Positions 28,824-39,874 are shown, counted from the stretch's first letter. The stretch is 64,000 nt of DNA from Psychromonas sp. 14N.309.X.WAT.B.A12 (GCF_030397575.1 NZ_JAPNXS010000013.1:39454-103453); one strand, 5' to 3'. The notes: generated by a model not told the origin, from the sequence alone. Numbers and translations are program-made.

Positions 28824-30344
28824 ATGCCAAAAAACAACAAAACCAAGAGCTATAAAGATCTGCACAAGCCAGCCAGCGAGTTTGCCTCAAGAGCAGATTA
28901 TCTAAATCATGAATTACAAATCATGAAACCACGTCGTTATCGATTAAACCTACCGGGGCGAGACTTCAATTTTGAATGGGAAGATCTCGTACCAGCAGTA
29001 GCAGGCACTATTGGTATCATTGCTATGTACTCAGCAGTAATGATGTCATGGGCAGATGGCCTAACAGAGCAATGGCCGCATATCACCCTAGGAAAAGACT
29101 TCGCTATTGAAGTCGCTCGTGTAGAGATGTTAATACCAGCCTTTCTCTTCTGTATTGTTGCCTCTGGTTTTGTAAACCCTAAAGCAAATTTAGCAGGTAA
29201 CCATGGACCAATGATTCCGCTAATAGGAGCTATTGCACTTGCTGGAGCACACCCGCTAGCATTAGCTATATTGCTAGGTATTTTTGGCTTATTACTAAGT
29301 TACTTTAAAGGCGGATCTAAACTAGTGAACCTCACCAGTGAAGGCGTTGCCGGTGGATTATTAGTCTTTTTAGGCTTTACTGGTGCATTCAGTCAAATAG
29401 GTCAAATTCAAGACTGGGCTAAAGGTTTAGCATCGGCAGATGTGGCTACAGGCAGTATGGGTTACATTGGGCTAGTCGTACTCGCTGCCAATATTGTTTT
29501 ATATGCCATTCTAGCCAAAATAAACAAACGTTGGCTAGCTATCCCAGCTTGTGCCATCACAGGCCTACTTATTGCCCTAGCTTTTGGTGCAGGATTCGAC
29601 TTAACCTTTGAAACAGAAATGGGATTGCCTAATTTAAACCCTGTTTATTGGTGGGGAAGTACGACTGAAGGTTGGATGTTAGGTTTACCTAATCTAGAGC
29701 ACTTTATCGCCTCTTTACCTTTTGCTATTTTAGCCGTGGCGATGTGGTCTCCGGACTTTTTAGGGCACCGTATATTTCAAGAGTTGAACTACCCAAAAGA
29801 CACTGAAGAAGTATTAATGGATGTCGATGATACGATGACCATGTGTTCAGTTCGTCAAATGGTGGGTACTGCAGTGGGTGGTGGTAATATCACCTCTTCA
29901 TGGGGGACTTATATGATTCCAGCGGCCATTGCTAAACGCCCTATTCCAGCTGGCTCTATTATCCTAGGTAGCTTGGTGATGCTAATTGCATTCTTGGGCT
30001 TCCCAATGGATATTGCAGTTTGGCCTCCAGTAATGCGTATCGCGTTATTGGTGGGTGTTTTCCTACCGCTACTAGAAGCAGGTATGCAGATGATTAAAAA
30101 TACTAAAGACTCTCAAGCTGCGGGTATTTGTATCTTTACTGCTGCGGTATTTAATCCTGTCTTAGCTTGGGCTCTAACCATGTTACTTGATAATAACGGT
30201 TTAATTGGTGATAAAGAGCGTGCTAAACGTTTATCATTTTTAGATAAGGTGATTATTCCAGGCTCGGTATTAATCGTGTGCTTTATTGCTATGGTCGCTG
30301 TAGGTATGTTTGAAAAACAATATGGTTTACCTGCTTTATTATAA
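28824..30344 (+). CDS. DUF3360 family multi-spanning membrane protein, probable transporter
   Basis: A 506-residue protein with a polar N-terminus of about 50 residues (SYKDLHKPASEFASRADYLN) and about 11-14 membrane segments. I recognise it as the DUF3360 type seen in marine gammaproteobacteria, from memory only. Its middle and C-terminal parts (GGGNITSSWGTYMIPAAIAK, RPIPAGSIILGSLVML) recall nucleobase/sulfate-type transporters of the UraA/SLC26 fold, which is inference. The substrate is unknown. The start is backed by GTAAAGGAG upstream. An FNR-like promoter precedes it and a strong terminator follows, so it is a single-gene unit in the fermentation neighbourhood. Confidence 0.85.
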   Translation: MPKNNKTKSYKDLHKPASEFASRADYLNHELQIMKPRRYRLNLPGRDFNFEWEDLVPAVAGTIGIIAMYSAVMMSWADGLTEQWPHITLGKDFAIEVARVEMLIPAFLFCIVASGFVNPKANLAGNHGPMIPLIGAIALAGAHPLALAILLGIFGLLLSYFKGGSKLVNLTSEGVAGGLLVFLGFTGAFSQIGQIQDWAKGLASADVATGSMGYIGLVVLAANIVLYAILAKINKRWLAIPACAITGLLIALAFGAGFDLTFETEMGLPNLNPVYWWGSTTEGWMLGLPNLEHFIASLPFAILAVAMWSPDFLGHRIFQELNYPKDTEEVLMDVDDTMTMCSVRQMVGTAVGGGNITSSWGTYMIPAAIAKRPIPAGSIILGSLVMLIAFLGFPMDIAVWPPVMRIALLVGVFLPLLEAGMQMIKNTKDSQAAGICIFTAAVFNPVLAWALTMLLDNNGLIGDKERAKRLSFLDKVIIPGSVLIVCFIAMVAVGMFEKQYGLPALL

Positions 30345-30364
30345 AGCTTATTAACTACACACAG

Positions 30365-30392
30365 AAAAGGCGCTGTTCATAGCGCCTTTTTT
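30365..30392 (+). terminator. Terminator of the DUF3360 gene
   Basis: AAAAGGCGCT (30365-30374) pairs with AGCGCCTTTT (30381-30390) around GTTCAT, followed by TT. Confidence 0.88.
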
Positions 30393-30452
30393 ATACCCCA
30401 ATTTCACTCAATAAAAATGCAGATTAACCTAAACCACTTACACAGCGTTAAC

Positions 30453-30956
30453 CTAGGATGCCTTAATATCAACAACCAAGTCCGGTGAAATTTGTTGTAA
30501 TGATATGAGTAACTCATCCTGCTCAAAGTGCTGTGCAGTTGAAATTTGAAAGTGACTGGTAAACACTGTTTCACCAATGCCTGGTACACCAATACGATTA
30601 CATTCCATATTTTGCACTTGTAGCTCATAGTCATTTAAAACAGATGAAATATCCCTTACTAACCCTAATCTATCTTTTGCATCAATAGTCACTGAAAAGT
30701 GCTTAACTTGCTGCGGTTCCACTAAAGAAATCACTTCCCAGCTGACATTCAAGCCTAACTGCTTAATTTCATTGATCAGTATTTCAAGGTACAGCTGATC
30801 AAGTTCGACTTTAATTAATCCAGCCATCATGTTGTCGATATGGTTGATTTTACTGTTTAACCACTTACCTTCTAAAGCATGTGTTTTTTCCGATAAAATA
30901 TTCACTAAATTAAATTGATACTGACCAGTGATCGTCAATAGTATTTGATTGTTCAT
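30453..30956 (-). CDS. gcvR: GcvR-like ACT domain protein
   Basis: A 167-residue protein with two ACT domains (about 5-75 and 87-160). The second starts with HFSVTIDAKDRLGLVRDISSVL, typical of amino-acid sensing ACT domains. It resembles GcvR, which represses the glycine cleavage genes by binding GcvA when glycine is low. No gcv genes are in the window, so the role rests on family resemblance. It is divergent from the pfl promoter. Confidence 0.8.
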   Translation of the reverse strand: MNNQILLTITGQYQFNLVNILSEKTHALEGKWLNSKINHIDNMMAGLIKVELDQLYLEILINEIKQLGLNVSWEVISLVEPQQVKHFSVTIDAKDRLGLVRDISSVLNDYELQVQNMECNRIGVPGIGETVFTSHFQISTAQHFEQDELLISLQQISPDLVVDIKAS

Positions 30957-31139
30957 ATGAATTAGCTCCTTTAGTTTTATTTAAACAACAAGTTTTCACT
31001 ATTATCACTGGTTCAATTCCCCACTTCTCTGACCTCAAACATAAAAAACACAATATTGTTAATGCTGAAGGGCTTTAATCGTTATTAATAAACACGATGT
31101 AAAAGAAAACTGTAATTTTATTACAAGTCTACGTACAAG

Positions 31140-31180
31140 TTGATGTGAATCAATTTTTGAAAATCAGCCTTTGCTAAACT
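31140..31180 (+). promoter_or_regulatory. FNR site and -10 upstream of pflB
   Basis: TTGAT-GTGA-ATCAA (31140-31153) is a perfect FNR consensus. TAAACT at 31175-31180 is a -10-like hexamer with its centre exactly 31 bp downstream of the box centre, the class II geometry. It drives the small ORF at 31213 and pflB. Confidence 0.82.
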
Positions 31181-31212
31181 AGTAACTAATCCATCACGGG
31201 GTAACTTCTAAG

Positions 31213-31413
31213 ATGCAAATAGACAACAGAACAAACAAGCTTCTAGCTTATCAAATGACCAACCAATACAGCGCAACTGCTGACCAAGCATGCCAGCATT
31301 TTTTATCTGACTCTTATATTACGCTGATGTTGAAGCCACTTATTGTTCTGTTATTTACCATCATTTGCATTGCCCTAGGACAAACAAATTCTAACTATTT
31401 TTTTAATCACTAA
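31213..31413 (+). CDS. Putative 66-residue membrane protein between the FNR promoter and pflB
   Basis: A 66-codon ORF starting ATG about 25 bases after the predicted pflB transcription start and ending 18 bp before pflB. The first half is polar (IDNRTNKLLAYQMTNQYSAT) with one Cys. Residues about 38-58 (LMLKPLIVLLFTIICIALGQ) form one membrane segment. No family is recognised. The ribosome binding site is weak (GGGG eleven bases upstream). It occupies the place where many relatives have the formate channel gene focA. It could be a genuine micro-membrane protein, a translated leader or chance. Confidence 0.45.
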   Translation: MQIDNRTNKLLAYQMTNQYSATADQACQHFLSDSYITLMLKPLIVLLFTIICIALGQTNSNYFFNH

Positions 31414-31431
31414 CGGTAAAGGTAAAGCTTT

Positions 31432-33717
31432 ATGACTAAATTAAACGAAGCATTTGAATCAGCATGGGAAGGTTTTGCAGGCGAAACATGGAAAACTGAA
31501 GTCAACGTGCGCGATTTTATCCAACAAAACTACACACCATTTGAAGGTGATGAAAGTTTTCTAGCAGATGCGACTAAAGCAACAGATGAGCTTTGGGAAA
31601 ATGTAATGGTGGGCATTAAACAGGAAAATGCAACGCATGCACCTGTTGATTTCGATACGGATGTTGTTTCTACTATTACCGCACATGACGCTGGCTACAT
31701 TAACAAAGACCTAGAAACAATCGTGGGCCTACAAACTGAAAAACCATTAAAACGTGCGCTTATCCCGAACGGCGGTATTCGTATGATCGATGGATCTTGT
31801 AAAGTGTACGGTAAAGAACTAGATGACGGTATTCGTACTATCTACTCTGAATACCGTAAAACGCATAACCAAGGTGTATTTGATGTTTACACTGGCGATA
31901 TTCTTAAATGTCGTAAATCAGGTGTGTTAACAGGTTTACCTGATGCCTACGGTCGTGGTCGTATCATTGGTGATTACCGTCGTGTTGCTTTATACGGCAT
32001 CGACTTCCTAATGGCAGAAAAAGCAGCACAGCATAAAAGCTTAGAAGCAGAACTGATCGCTGGGACTTCATTAGAAGACACCATGAAACTGCGTGAAGAG
32101 ATTTTTGAGCAATACCGTGCACTTGACCAAATGAAAGTAATGGCTGCTAAATATGGTTCCGATATTTCAGGTCCAGCGACTAGTGCCAAAGAAGCAATTC
32201 AGTGGACTTATTTTGGTTACCTAGCGGCAATTAAATCACAAAATGGCGCAGCAATGTCATTTGGCCGTACTGCTTCATTCTTAGATATCTACATCGAAAA
32301 AGATCTTAAAGCAGGTCTAATCACAGAAACAGATGCACAAGAATTAATTGACCACTTAGTAATGAAACTACGTATGGTTCGTTTCTTACGTACGCCTGAG
32401 TACGATGACCTATTCTCTGGTGACCCAATTTGGGCAACTGAATCAATCGGTGGTATGGGTGTTGATGGTCGTACATTAGTGACTAAAAACTGCTTCCGTT
32501 TTTTACATACTCAATACACTATGGGTCCTTCTCCAGAGCCAAACATTACTGTTTTATGGTCTGAAGATTTACCAATTAACTTCAAAAAATACTGTGCAAA
32601 AGTATCTATCGATACTTCATCTATCCAGTATGAAAATGATGACTTAATGCGTACTGACTTCGATAACGATGATTATGCAATTGCTTGTTGTGTATCTCCA
32701 ATGATTGTTGGTAAACAGATGCAATTCTTTGGTGCACGTGCCAACTTAGCAAAAACACTTCTGTACGCAATTAACGGCGGCGTTGATGAAAAATCTAAAA
32801 TGCAAGTGGGTCCTAAAACATTGCCAGCGATCACTTCTGAGGTATTAGATTACAATGAAGTTTACTCAAACCTTGATCACTTCATGGACTGGTTAGCAGA
32901 GCAATACGTGACAGCACTTAACTGTATTCACTACATGCACGACAAATACAGCTATGAAGCAGCATTAATGGCACTTCATGACCGTGATGTTTCTCGTACA
33001 ATGGCTTGTGGTATTGCAGGGCTTTCAATTGCAGCCGATTCATTAGCAGCTATTAAATACGCAAAAGTTAAACCTATTCGTGACGAAGATGGTATTGCAA
33101 CTGACTTTGAAATTGAAGGTGATTACCCTAAATTTGGTAACAATGATCCACGTGTTGATGATATTGCATGTGAATTAGTTGAAACTTTCATGAAGAAAAT
33201 CAAATCACGTCCAATGTACCGCAATGCACGTGCAACACAATCAATCCTTACTATTACTTCTAATGTTGTATACGGTAAGAAAACAGGTAACACACCAGAC
33301 GGTCGTCGCGCAGGTATGCCATTTGCACCAGGTGCAAACCCAATGCACGGACGTGATGAAAAAGGTGCAGTTGCCTCATTAACATCAGTTTCTAAACTAC
33401 CGTTTGCTTATGCACAGGATGGTATCTCTTACACATTCTCTATCGTACCAAACGCACTGGGTAAAACCGATGATTCACAAAAATCAAACCTAGCAGGTTT
33501 AATGGATGGTTACTTTAAACACACACCAGACATTGAAGGTGGCCAACATTTAAATGTAAATGTAATGAACCGTGACATGCTATTAGATGCGATGGAAAAC
33601 CCTGATAAATATCCACAGTTAACGATTCGTGTTTCTGGTTACGCAGTACGCTTTAATTCATTAACTGCAGAGCAAAAACAGGACGTTATTACACGTACCT
33701 TTACTGCTAGCCTGTAA
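31432..33717 (+). CDS. pflB: Formate C-acetyltransferase (pyruvate formate-lyase) PflB
   Basis: A 761-residue glycyl radical enzyme, length as in E. coli (760). The catalytic Cys-Cys pair is in [10 protein letters not shown] near residue 420. The radical Gly736 is in RVSGYAVRF near the C-terminus. It splits pyruvate plus CoA into acetyl-CoA and formate under anaerobic conditions. The activating enzyme pflA is 183 bp downstream beyond a terminator. Downstream acetyl-CoA users ackA, pta and adhE are in the same 12 kb. The formate channel gene focA is not beside it. Confidence 0.98.
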   Translation: MTKLNEAFESAWEGFAGETWKTEVNVRDFIQQNYTPFEGDESFLADATKATDELWENVMVGIKQENATHAPVDFDTDVVSTITAHDAGYINKDLETIVGLQTEKPLKRALIPNGGIRMIDGSCKVYGKELDDGIRTIYSEYRKTHNQGVFDVYTGDILKCRKSGVLTGLPDAYGRGRIIGDYRRVALYGIDFLMAEKAAQHKSLEAELIAGTSLEDTMKLREEIFEQYRALDQMKVMAAKYGSDISGPATSAKEAIQWTYFGYLAAIKSQNGAAMSFGRTASFLDIYIEKDLKAGLITETDAQELIDHLVMKLRMVRFLRTPEYDDLFSGDPIWATESIGGMGVDGRTLVTKNCFRFLHTQYTMGPSPEPNITVLWSEDLPINFKKYCAKVSIDTSSIQYENDDLMRTDFDNDDYAIACCVSPMIVGKQMQFFGARANLAKTLLYAINGGVDEKSKMQVGPKTLPAITSEVLDYNEVYSNLDHFMDWLAEQYVTALNCIHYMHDKYSYEAALMALHDRDVSRTMACGIAGLSIAADSLAAIKYAKVKPIRDEDGIATDFEIEGDYPKFGNNDPRVDDIACELVETFMKKIKSRPMYRNARATQSILTITSNVVYGKKTGNTPDGRRAGMPFAPGANPMHGRDEKGAVASLTSVSKLPFAYAQDGISYTFSIVPNALGKTDDSQKSNLAGLMDGYFKHTPDIEGGQHLNVNVMNRDMLLDAMENPDKYPQLTIRVSGYAVRFNSLTAEQKQDVITRTFTASL

Positions 33718-33763
33718 CTCTCAATTTGTATTTGTAGAGAGTAAGATAACGGGCTAACCTTTC

Positions 33764-33800
33764 AAAGGTTTCATCTTAACGGGTGAAACCTTTATTTTTA
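33764..33800 (+). terminator. Terminator between pflB and pflA
   Basis: AAAGGTTTCA (33764-33773) pairs with TGAAACCTTT (33784-33793), followed by ATTTTTA. It should reduce read-through from pflB into pflA, consistent with a far lower need for the activase. Confidence 0.85.
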
Positions 33801-33900
33801 CCATTAACCAAATATTATTTAACTGTTCTTTTCCATCAAATTGAATAAGTATGATCAATATTAAGAGCACAATTAAATAATTTATTTTAGAGGTAACTTT

Positions 33901-34641
33901 ATGCCAGTGACTGGTCGAGTACATTCAATTGAAACCTGTGGCACCGTTGACGGGCCAGGCATTCGCTTTATCATTTTTTTACAAGGTTGCCTAATGCGTT
34001 GCCAGTATTGTCATAATCGCGACACTTGGGATACCGAAGGCGGCAAAGAGATGACTGTCGACGAACTCATGAAAGAACTATTACAGTATCGCCACTTTAT
34101 GAATGCATCAGGCGGAGGGATCACTATTTCCGGTGGCGAAGCCATGTTACAACCTGAATTTGTACAAGCTATGTTTGAAGCTTGCCGTTTAGAAGGCATT
34201 CACACTTGTTTAGACACTAATGGATTTGTACGTAAAATTGATGATAGAACCAAAAAAATCTTAGACAGTACCGACCTGGTACTGTTAGATATAAAACAGA
34301 TGGATAACAAAAAGCATATCGACCTCACTCATGTGAGTAATAAATACACCTTAGAGTTTGCTCAGTATTTGGCTGACCATAATCAAGCGGTGTATTTACG
34401 TTATGTCGTTGTACCGGGTATAACCGATAGCCTAGAGGATGCACATGCATTAGGTAAATTCATTCAACCAATGAAAAATATAGAGAAGATTGAAATGTTG
34501 CCTTATCACGAATTAGGTCGACATAAATGGATTGAGATGGGTGAAATATATCCACTAGAAGGAGTTCACCCTCCAACCAAAGAGGTCATGACAGCGGTAC
34601 AACAAGTCTTATTAGAATATCATCCGAGCGTTATTTTTTAA
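33901..34641 (+). CDS. pflA: Pyruvate formate-lyase 1 activating enzyme PflA
   Basis: A 246-residue radical SAM protein with the CxxxCxxC cluster motif at Cys30, Cys34 and Cys37, a GGE motif (ISGGEAML) and SAM-contact residues. It installs the glycyl radical on PflB Gly736 using electrons from reduced flavodoxin; fldB is about 6 kb upstream. Length is as in E. coli (246). An ATCAA half-site near 33855 is not enough to claim an FNR box. Confidence 0.97.
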   Translation: MPVTGRVHSIETCGTVDGPGIRFIIFLQGCLMRCQYCHNRDTWDTEGGKEMTVDELMKELLQYRHFMNASGGGITISGGEAMLQPEFVQAMFEACRLEGIHTCLDTNGFVRKIDDRTKKILDSTDLVLLDIKQMDNKKHIDLTHVSNKYTLEFAQYLADHNQAVYLRYVVVPGITDSLEDAHALGKFIQPMKNIEKIEMLPYHELGRHKWIEMGEIYPLEGVHPPTKEVMTAVQQVLLEYHPSVIF

Positions 34642-34686
34642 CAAAATACTCACCCATATCCATCTCCTACTTTTATCTCACTTGTT

Positions 34687-34709
34687 AAGGCAGTTTGTAC
34701 TGCCTTTAT
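34687..34709 (+). terminator. Terminator of pflA
   Basis: AAGGCAGT (34687-34694) pairs with ACTGCCTT (34699-34706) around TTGT. The T-tract after it is interrupted (TTATGTT). Confidence 0.6.
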
Positions 34710-34744
34710 GTTAAGCTTAGCTTTTTTGATTGAGCAGTAACATT

Positions 34745-35560
34745 ATGACCTCTTTTATTTGCCCGCTTTGCCAAACGTCCTTTATACAAACCAATAACAC
34801 ACAGGTTTGTGAAAATAACCATCACTTTGATATTGCTAAAGAAGGTTATTTAAATCTGCTGCCAGTGCAGTCTAAAAGCTCTAAGAACCCCGGTGATAAT
34901 CAAGAGATGATGATAGCAAGACGTGCATTTCTTAATACTGATGGTTACTTACCTTTAGCCAATAAAGTCGCAGAGGTCAGTAAGCATTATTTGGCAGGTA
35001 ACGAGCAAGCACGTATTTTAGATCTCGGTTGTGGGGAAGGTTATTACACCAATATCATCAAAGAAAAACAGCCAAACTATGACCTATGTGGTGTAGATAT
35101 TTCTAAAGTAGCAGTACGTTATGCAGCAAAACGCTATAAAAGTATCGATTTCTGTGTCGCTAGTGCTTACCAGATTCCACTAGCAGATGACACACTAGAC
35201 TTAATGATCCGTATCTATGCGCCTTCAAAAGCTGAAGAACTTCAGAGATTAATCAAGAAAAACTGTTATTTAATTACAGTAACACCTGCGCCACGTCACT
35301 TATATCAACTAAGAGAAGTCATTTATGAACAAATTAATGCACATGCTGAAGACAATGAAGCGGTTAATGGTTTTAGCAAAATAGAGAAAATAGGCTTAAA
35401 TTACACACTAGAAATTGAAAGTTCACAGCAATTAAAAGACCTGATTAACATGACTCCCTTTGCTTGGAAGTTCACAAAAGAGAAATTAGATAAACTACTA
35501 AATCAATCAAAATGGCAAATTGAATGCGACTTCAATATTGAAGTATTTCAAAAAGATTAA
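34745..35560 (+). CDS. rlmA: 23S rRNA (guanine(745)-N1)-methyltransferase RlmA
   Basis: A 271-residue SAM methyltransferase. An N-terminal zinc finger uses Cys6, Cys9, Cys22 and His26. GYLNLLPVQSKSSKNPGDNQ is the family signature, and SAM motif I is ILDLGCGEGYYT. It methylates G745 of 23S rRNA. The ATG at 34745 aligns with the family start, so the in-frame TTG at 34730 is rejected. Its C-terminus overlaps the last codons of yfbV, transcribed oppositely, by 4 bp. Confidence 0.94.
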   Translation: MTSFICPLCQTSFIQTNNTQVCENNHHFDIAKEGYLNLLPVQSKSSKNPGDNQEMMIARRAFLNTDGYLPLANKVAEVSKHYLAGNEQARILDLGCGEGYYTNIIKEKQPNYDLCGVDISKVAVRYAAKRYKSIDFCVASAYQIPLADDTLDLMIRIYAPSKAEELQRLIKKNCYLITVTPAPRHLYQLREVIYEQINAHAEDNEAVNGFSKIEKIGLNYTLEIESSQQLKDLINMTPFAWKFTKEKLDKLLNQSKWQIECDFNIEVFQKD

Positions 35561-36006
35561 ATTAATTCATTATTGTAGAGAAAATTATCGCCACCTTTTT
35601 TAAAGCCTCTATTAAGTAACTTTGCTAGGTCAATAAATCGAGGCTTATCGACCATTACCTGTTGACCAGATTGTTTACCATTAACGACTTCAATAATTTC
35701 CACATACCAAGCAAACAGTGATGGTGAAAGGGTTTGCTGTGATCTTTTACCTAACCATAATAAACAATGAATAGGTAAACCAATCAAAAACAGGATAAAA
35801 GTAGCGGTACTCGGCCAAGAAAAATAAGTAGGCAACAGGATATAAAGTGAGGCAACAAAGACGATAAAAATAGGAAATATTTTAATCAATAGCTGCGTAT
35901 AACAAACCATTTTACTATCAATAAATAATGAATATAGGCAACTTTGTTTAGGCCAAGTCTTTAAATATTGATCACCTTTTTTTACTAAATCAAAAAATAT
36001 AAACAA
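35557..36006 (-). CDS. yfbV: UPF0208 membrane protein YfbV
   Basis: A 149-residue inner-membrane protein with two adjacent membrane segments (about residues 43-62 and 68-86) and cytoplasmic ends. Conserved features include KKGDQYLKTWP and PRFIDLAKLL. It matches the YfbV family, which sits next to ackA in enterics and has been linked to Ter macrodomain organisation. Orientation is divergent from ackA as in E. coli. Function remains poorly defined. Confidence 0.9.
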   Translation of the reverse strand: MFIFFDLVKKGDQYLKTWPKQSCLYSLFIDSKMVCYTQLLIKIFPIFIVFVASLYILLPTYFSWPSTATFILFLIGLPIHCLLWLGKRSQQTLSPSLFAWYVEIIEVVNGKQSGQQVMVDKPRFIDLAKLLNRGFKKGGDNFLYNNELI

Positions 36007-36285
36007 TGCAACTCTCCTTAAAAAAGATTAGACCTTTATCCCATAAATAACATTCCGCTTAATTGAACAAAAAATATTCAAATTTTAATTGATTTGGAAT
36101 AGTTTTTAGCAAATTGTTATTTGTAATTTTATTACATACGGGTAAAATTACCAATATAACTTAATGTGAGCAAGGTCAACGAATGCTGAGTACTAATTAA
36201 GTTGTACCTAATCATTATATACTAGCTTAATATCAGGCTTTGGTTTGATATTTTTTGTTAATTCTTTACTGAATGGAATTTTTTC

Positions 36286-37485
36286 ATGAGCAATAAATTA
36301 GTCCTTGTACTTAACTGTGGTAGTTCTTCGCTTAAATTTGCTGTTATTAATGCAAACAATGGTGATGAAATCATCAGTGGCTTAGCAGAATGTTTTAACC
36401 TTCCTGATGCACGCATCAAATGGAAATTTGATGGTAAGAAGGAGTCAGCTAAACTTCCTGAAAACAGTGCTCACTCTGCAGCGATTAGCTTCATCGTTGA
36501 AGAAGTAGTCAACAAAGTTGAAGGTCTAGCAGAGCAATTTATTGCTGTTGGGCATCGTATCGTTCACGGTGGTGAAAAGTTCACTCAATCTGTGATTATC
36601 GATGACGCAGTATTAGAAGGTATTGAAGAGTGTGCATCACTTGCACCTCTACACAACCCAGCTCATATCTTAGGTATTAAAGCAGCACAAGAAGCTTTCC
36701 CTTCTTTACAACAAGTTGCTGTATTTGATACTGCTTTCCATCAATCAATGCCAGCTAAAGCATTCCTATACGCTTTACCTTACAACCTATACAAAGAATC
36801 TCATATTCGTCGTTACGGCATGCACGGTACTAGCCACTTATTCGTGACTGGCGAAGCAGCTAAAGTATTAAACAAACCAGTATCTGAAACTAACATTATC
36901 TCTGCTCACTTAGGTAATGGCGCATCAGTTGCGGCTATTAAAAACGGTAAATCAGTTGATACAAGCATGGGGATGACTCCACTTGCTGGTCTAGTAATGG
37001 GAACACGTTGTGGTGATATTGACCCAAGTATCATTGAGCACCTAGTTGAACGTAAAGGTTACAGCCTGAAAGGTGTAATGGATATGTTACAAAAACAAAG
37101 TGGTCTATTAGGTATTTCAGGCCTATCTAGTGACTGTCGTGATATCGAAGATAACTACAAAGAAGGTCATGAAGGTGCAACACTAGCTATCGAAATGTTC
37201 TGCTACCGTCTAGCTAAATACATTGCTTCTTACGCTGTACCACTAGGCCGTATCGATGCAATCGTATTCACTGGTGGTATCGGTGAGAACTCTGACATCA
37301 TTCGTGAAAAAGTATTAGACCTACTGACTATCTTTGGTTACAAAGTCGATGCAGAGAAAAACAAAATTGCATTATTCGGTACTCAAGGTGTCATCACTGC
37401 TGAAGATTCACCTATCGCAATGGTTATCCCAACTAATGAAGAATGGGTTATCGCACAAGATTCTGCTGCATTAGTATCAGCATAA
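36286..37485 (+). CDS. ackA: Acetate kinase AckA
   Basis: A 399-residue acetate kinase. It has the ATP/acetate-binding motifs [51 protein letters not shown] and FTGGIGENS. It makes ATP and acetate from acetyl phosphate. The pta gene is 62 bp downstream, with a terminator-like hairpin between the two. The 279-bp upstream region has only a poor FNR-like sequence (GTGAG-CAAG-GTCAA), which I do not call. Confidence 0.97.
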   Translation: MSNKLVLVLNCGSSSLKFAVINANNGDEIISGLAECFNLPDARIKWKFDGKKESAKLPENSAHSAAISFIVEEVVNKVEGLAEQFIAVGHRIVHGGEKFTQSVIIDDAVLEGIEECASLAPLHNPAHILGIKAAQEAFPSLQQVAVFDTAFHQSMPAKAFLYALPYNLYKESHIRRYGMHGTSHLFVTGEAAKVLNKPVSETNIISAHLGNGASVAAIKNGKSVDTSMGMTPLAGLVMGTRCGDIDPSIIEHLVERKGYSLKGVMDMLQKQSGLLGISGLSSDCRDIEDNYKEGHEGATLAIEMFCYRLAKYIASYAVPLGRIDAIVFTGGIGENSDIIREKVLDLLTIFGYKVDAEKNKIALFGTQGVITAEDSPIAMVIPTNEEWVIAQDSAALVSA

Positions 37486-37500
37486 TTACCACTAATTTTT

Positions 37501-37526
37501 AAAGGGAGTCTATACTCCCTTTTTTT
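37501..37526 (+). terminator. Terminator-like attenuator between ackA and pta
   Basis: AAAGGGAGT (37501-37509) pairs with ACTCCCTTT (37514-37522) around CTAT, followed directly by TTTT. This is a complete intrinsic terminator shape inside an operon. It implies less pta than ackA message, or an extra pta promoter. Confidence 0.8.
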
Positions 37527-37547
37527 GATCTTATAAAAGGAAAGCTC

Positions 37548-39713
37548 ATGGCACGTACAATAATGCTTATCCCAATCGGGGCTGGTGTTGGTGTTACTTC
37601 AGTTAGTCTTGGTATGGTTCGCGCAATGGAGCGTCAAGGCGTTGCAGTTAACTTCTTCAAACCAATTGCTCAACCTCGTCAAGGTGACCACGGTACAGAA
37701 CGTTCAACAACGACTCTACGTAACTCATGCAACATCCTACCTCCTGAACCTTTTGCAATGAAATACGCTGAAAACCTTATTTCTTCAGGTCGCACTTCAG
37801 AATTGCTTGAAAATATTGTTGAGCGTTTCCGTGAAGGCACTAAAGACAGCGATGTAATTATCGTTGAGGGTTTAGTACCTACTGATAAACACCAGTTTGC
37901 CAATAGTGTTAACTACAGTATTGCTAAAGCACTAGGTGCAGAGATGGTATTTGTTACTCATCCAAGTAACGATACCTCTCAACAATTGAAAGAGCGCATG
38001 GAAATTGCAGTTTCTTCATTTGGTGGTAAAGACAATGAGCGTATTGCCGGTTGCATCATTAATAAAGTGGGCGCGCCAATTGATGAAAATGATAAAACAG
38101 GTATGGATATCACAGAGATGTTCGACATTCCTGAAGCAAGCATTAATAACAATCTTGAAGTGTTACAAATGTTTAGCAAAAGCCCATTGCCAATCTTAGG
38201 TTGCATTCCATGGAGTGCTGAACTAATTGCCCCTCGTGTTAAAGATTTAGCCGTTCACTTAGAAGCAAAAATCTTAAATGCAGGCGATTTAGAAAACCGT
38301 CGTTTACACTCTGTTACTTTCTGCGCACGCTCTATTCCAAACATGGTTGAGCACTTTAAAGCAGGCTCAATGCTAGTGACTTCTGGCGACCGTAGTGATG
38401 TAATTATTGCAGCTTGTTTAGCAGTAATGAATGGCATGAAGATCGGTTGTTTATTATTGACGGGTGATTACACACCTGAAGAAGAAGTAATTAAACTGTG
38501 TCAAAGTGCAATGGATGCGGGTTTACCTATTCTATTGATTAAAAGTAACACATGGCAAACAGCTCAACGTTTACAGAACTTCAACATGGAAATTCCAGTT
38601 GACGATCTAGAGCGTATTGAAAAAGTACAAGAGTACATCGCAAGCCACATTGATAAACACTGGTTAAACACGTTAACTGAAGATTCTTCATTATCACGTC
38701 GTTTATCACCACCAGCATTCCGTTATCACTTAACAGAGTTAGCACGTAAAGCAAACCAACGCATCGTGTTACCTGAAGGTGAAGAGCCACGTACTATCCA
38801 AGCAGCAGTTATCTGTGCGCAACGTGGTATCGCTAAACCTGTATTACTAGGTAACCCAGAAGAGATCCACCGCATCGCAACACAACAAGGTATTGTTGTG
38901 ACAGATGAAGTTGAAATCGTAAATCCTGTTGATGTGATTGAGCAATATGTAGCGCCTATGGTTGCATTACGTAAAGGCAAAGGTTTAACAGAAGTTGTAG
39001 CACGTGAACAACTGCAAGACACAGTAGTACTAGGTACTATGATGTTAGCGGAAAATGAAGTAGCAGGTCTAGTATCTGGTGCAGTTCATACTACAGCAAA
39101 CACAATCCGCCCTGCTTTACAGCTAATCAAAACAGCTCCAGGTGCGAGTTTAGTATCTTCAATCTTCTTCATGCTATTGCCTGATCAAGTATTGGTATAC
39201 GGTGACTGTGCAATCAACCCAGACCCAACAGCTGACCAATTAGCTGATATCGCTATTCAATCAGCTGATTCAGCGATTGCCTTTGGTATTGATCCTAAAG
39301 TAGCGATGATCAGTTACTCTACAGGTAACTCAGGTGCAGGTTCAGATGTTGAGAAAGTACGTGAAGCAACTAAGATTGCACAAGAGCGTCGTCCAGACTT
39401 ATTAATCGACGGCCCTCTACAATACGATGCAGCTGTGATGGAAAATGTAGCGAAGAGCAAAGCGCCAGACTCTAAAGTAGCTGGTCAAGCAACCGTATTT
39501 ATCTTCCCTGACTTGAACACAGGTAATACAACGTACAAAGCGGTACAACGAAGTGCTAACTTAATCAGTATTGGTCCAATGCTACAAGGTATGCGCAAAC
39601 CTGTTAATGACTTGTCTCGTGGAGCATTAGTAGACGATATTGTTTACACCATTGCACTTACAGCAATTCAAGCAACACAAGCTAGTGAAAAAGCGGCGTT
39701 AATCGAAGGTTAA
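37548..39713 (+). CDS. pta: Phosphate acetyltransferase Pta
   Basis: A 721-residue three-domain Pta (E. coli 714): an N-terminal DRTGG/P-loop-like domain ([16 protein letters not shown]), a middle DRTGG domain, and the C-terminal PTA_PTB catalytic domain from about residue 400 ([33 protein letters not shown]). It converts acetyl-CoA and phosphate to acetyl phosphate. Downstream lies a strong terminator. Confidence 0.97.
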   Translation: MARTIMLIPIGAGVGVTSVSLGMVRAMERQGVAVNFFKPIAQPRQGDHGTERSTTTLRNSCNILPPEPFAMKYAENLISSGRTSELLENIVERFREGTKDSDVIIVEGLVPTDKHQFANSVNYSIAKALGAEMVFVTHPSNDTSQQLKERMEIAVSSFGGKDNERIAGCIINKVGAPIDENDKTGMDITEMFDIPEASINNNLEVLQMFSKSPLPILGCIPWSAELIAPRVKDLAVHLEAKILNAGDLENRRLHSVTFCARSIPNMVEHFKAGSMLVTSGDRSDVIIAACLAVMNGMKIGCLLLTGDYTPEEEVIKLCQSAMDAGLPILLIKSNTWQTAQRLQNFNMEIPVDDLERIEKVQEYIASHIDKHWLNTLTEDSSLSRRLSPPAFRYHLTELARKANQRIVLPEGEEPRTIQAAVICAQRGIAKPVLLGNPEEIHRIATQQGIVVTDEVEIVNPVDVIEQYVAPMVALRKGKGLTEVVAREQLQDTVVLGTMMLAENEVAGLVSGAVHTTANTIRPALQLIKTAPGASLVSSIFFMLLPDQVLVYGDCAINPDPTADQLADIAIQSADSAIAFGIDPKVAMISYSTGNSGAGSDVEKVREATKIAQERRPDLLIDGPLQYDAAVMENVAKSKAPDSKVAGQATVFIFPDLNTGNTTYKAVQRSANLISIGPMLQGMRKPVNDLSRGALVDDIVYTIALTAIQATQASEKAALIEG

Positions 39714-39742
39714 TCTTTACTTAACAAGCTAACCACAACATT

Positions 39743-39785
39743 AAAGCCCCGTTTAACTACTAAAGTTAAACGGGGCTTTTTATTA
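39743..39785 (+). terminator. Terminator of ackA-pta
   Basis: AAAGCCCCGTTTAAC (39743-39757) pairs with GTTAAACGGGGCTTT (39765-39779), a 15-bp stem followed by T-rich sequence. Confidence 0.93.
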
Positions 39786-39874
39786 TCTAAACGATTATCT
39801 AAACAGTCATCTTAAATAACTTTACAGGAGGCAATAACTAATCAGTTTGTCCTCTTTATAGTACTTACCACACA

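Noticed and set aside
33846..33862. FNR box upstream of pflA
   Set aside because: Only one half-site (ATCAA) matches; the partner half is absent.
36166..36179. FNR box upstream of ackA
   Set aside because: Only 7 of 10 positions match and no -10-like hexamer lies 31 bp from its centre.
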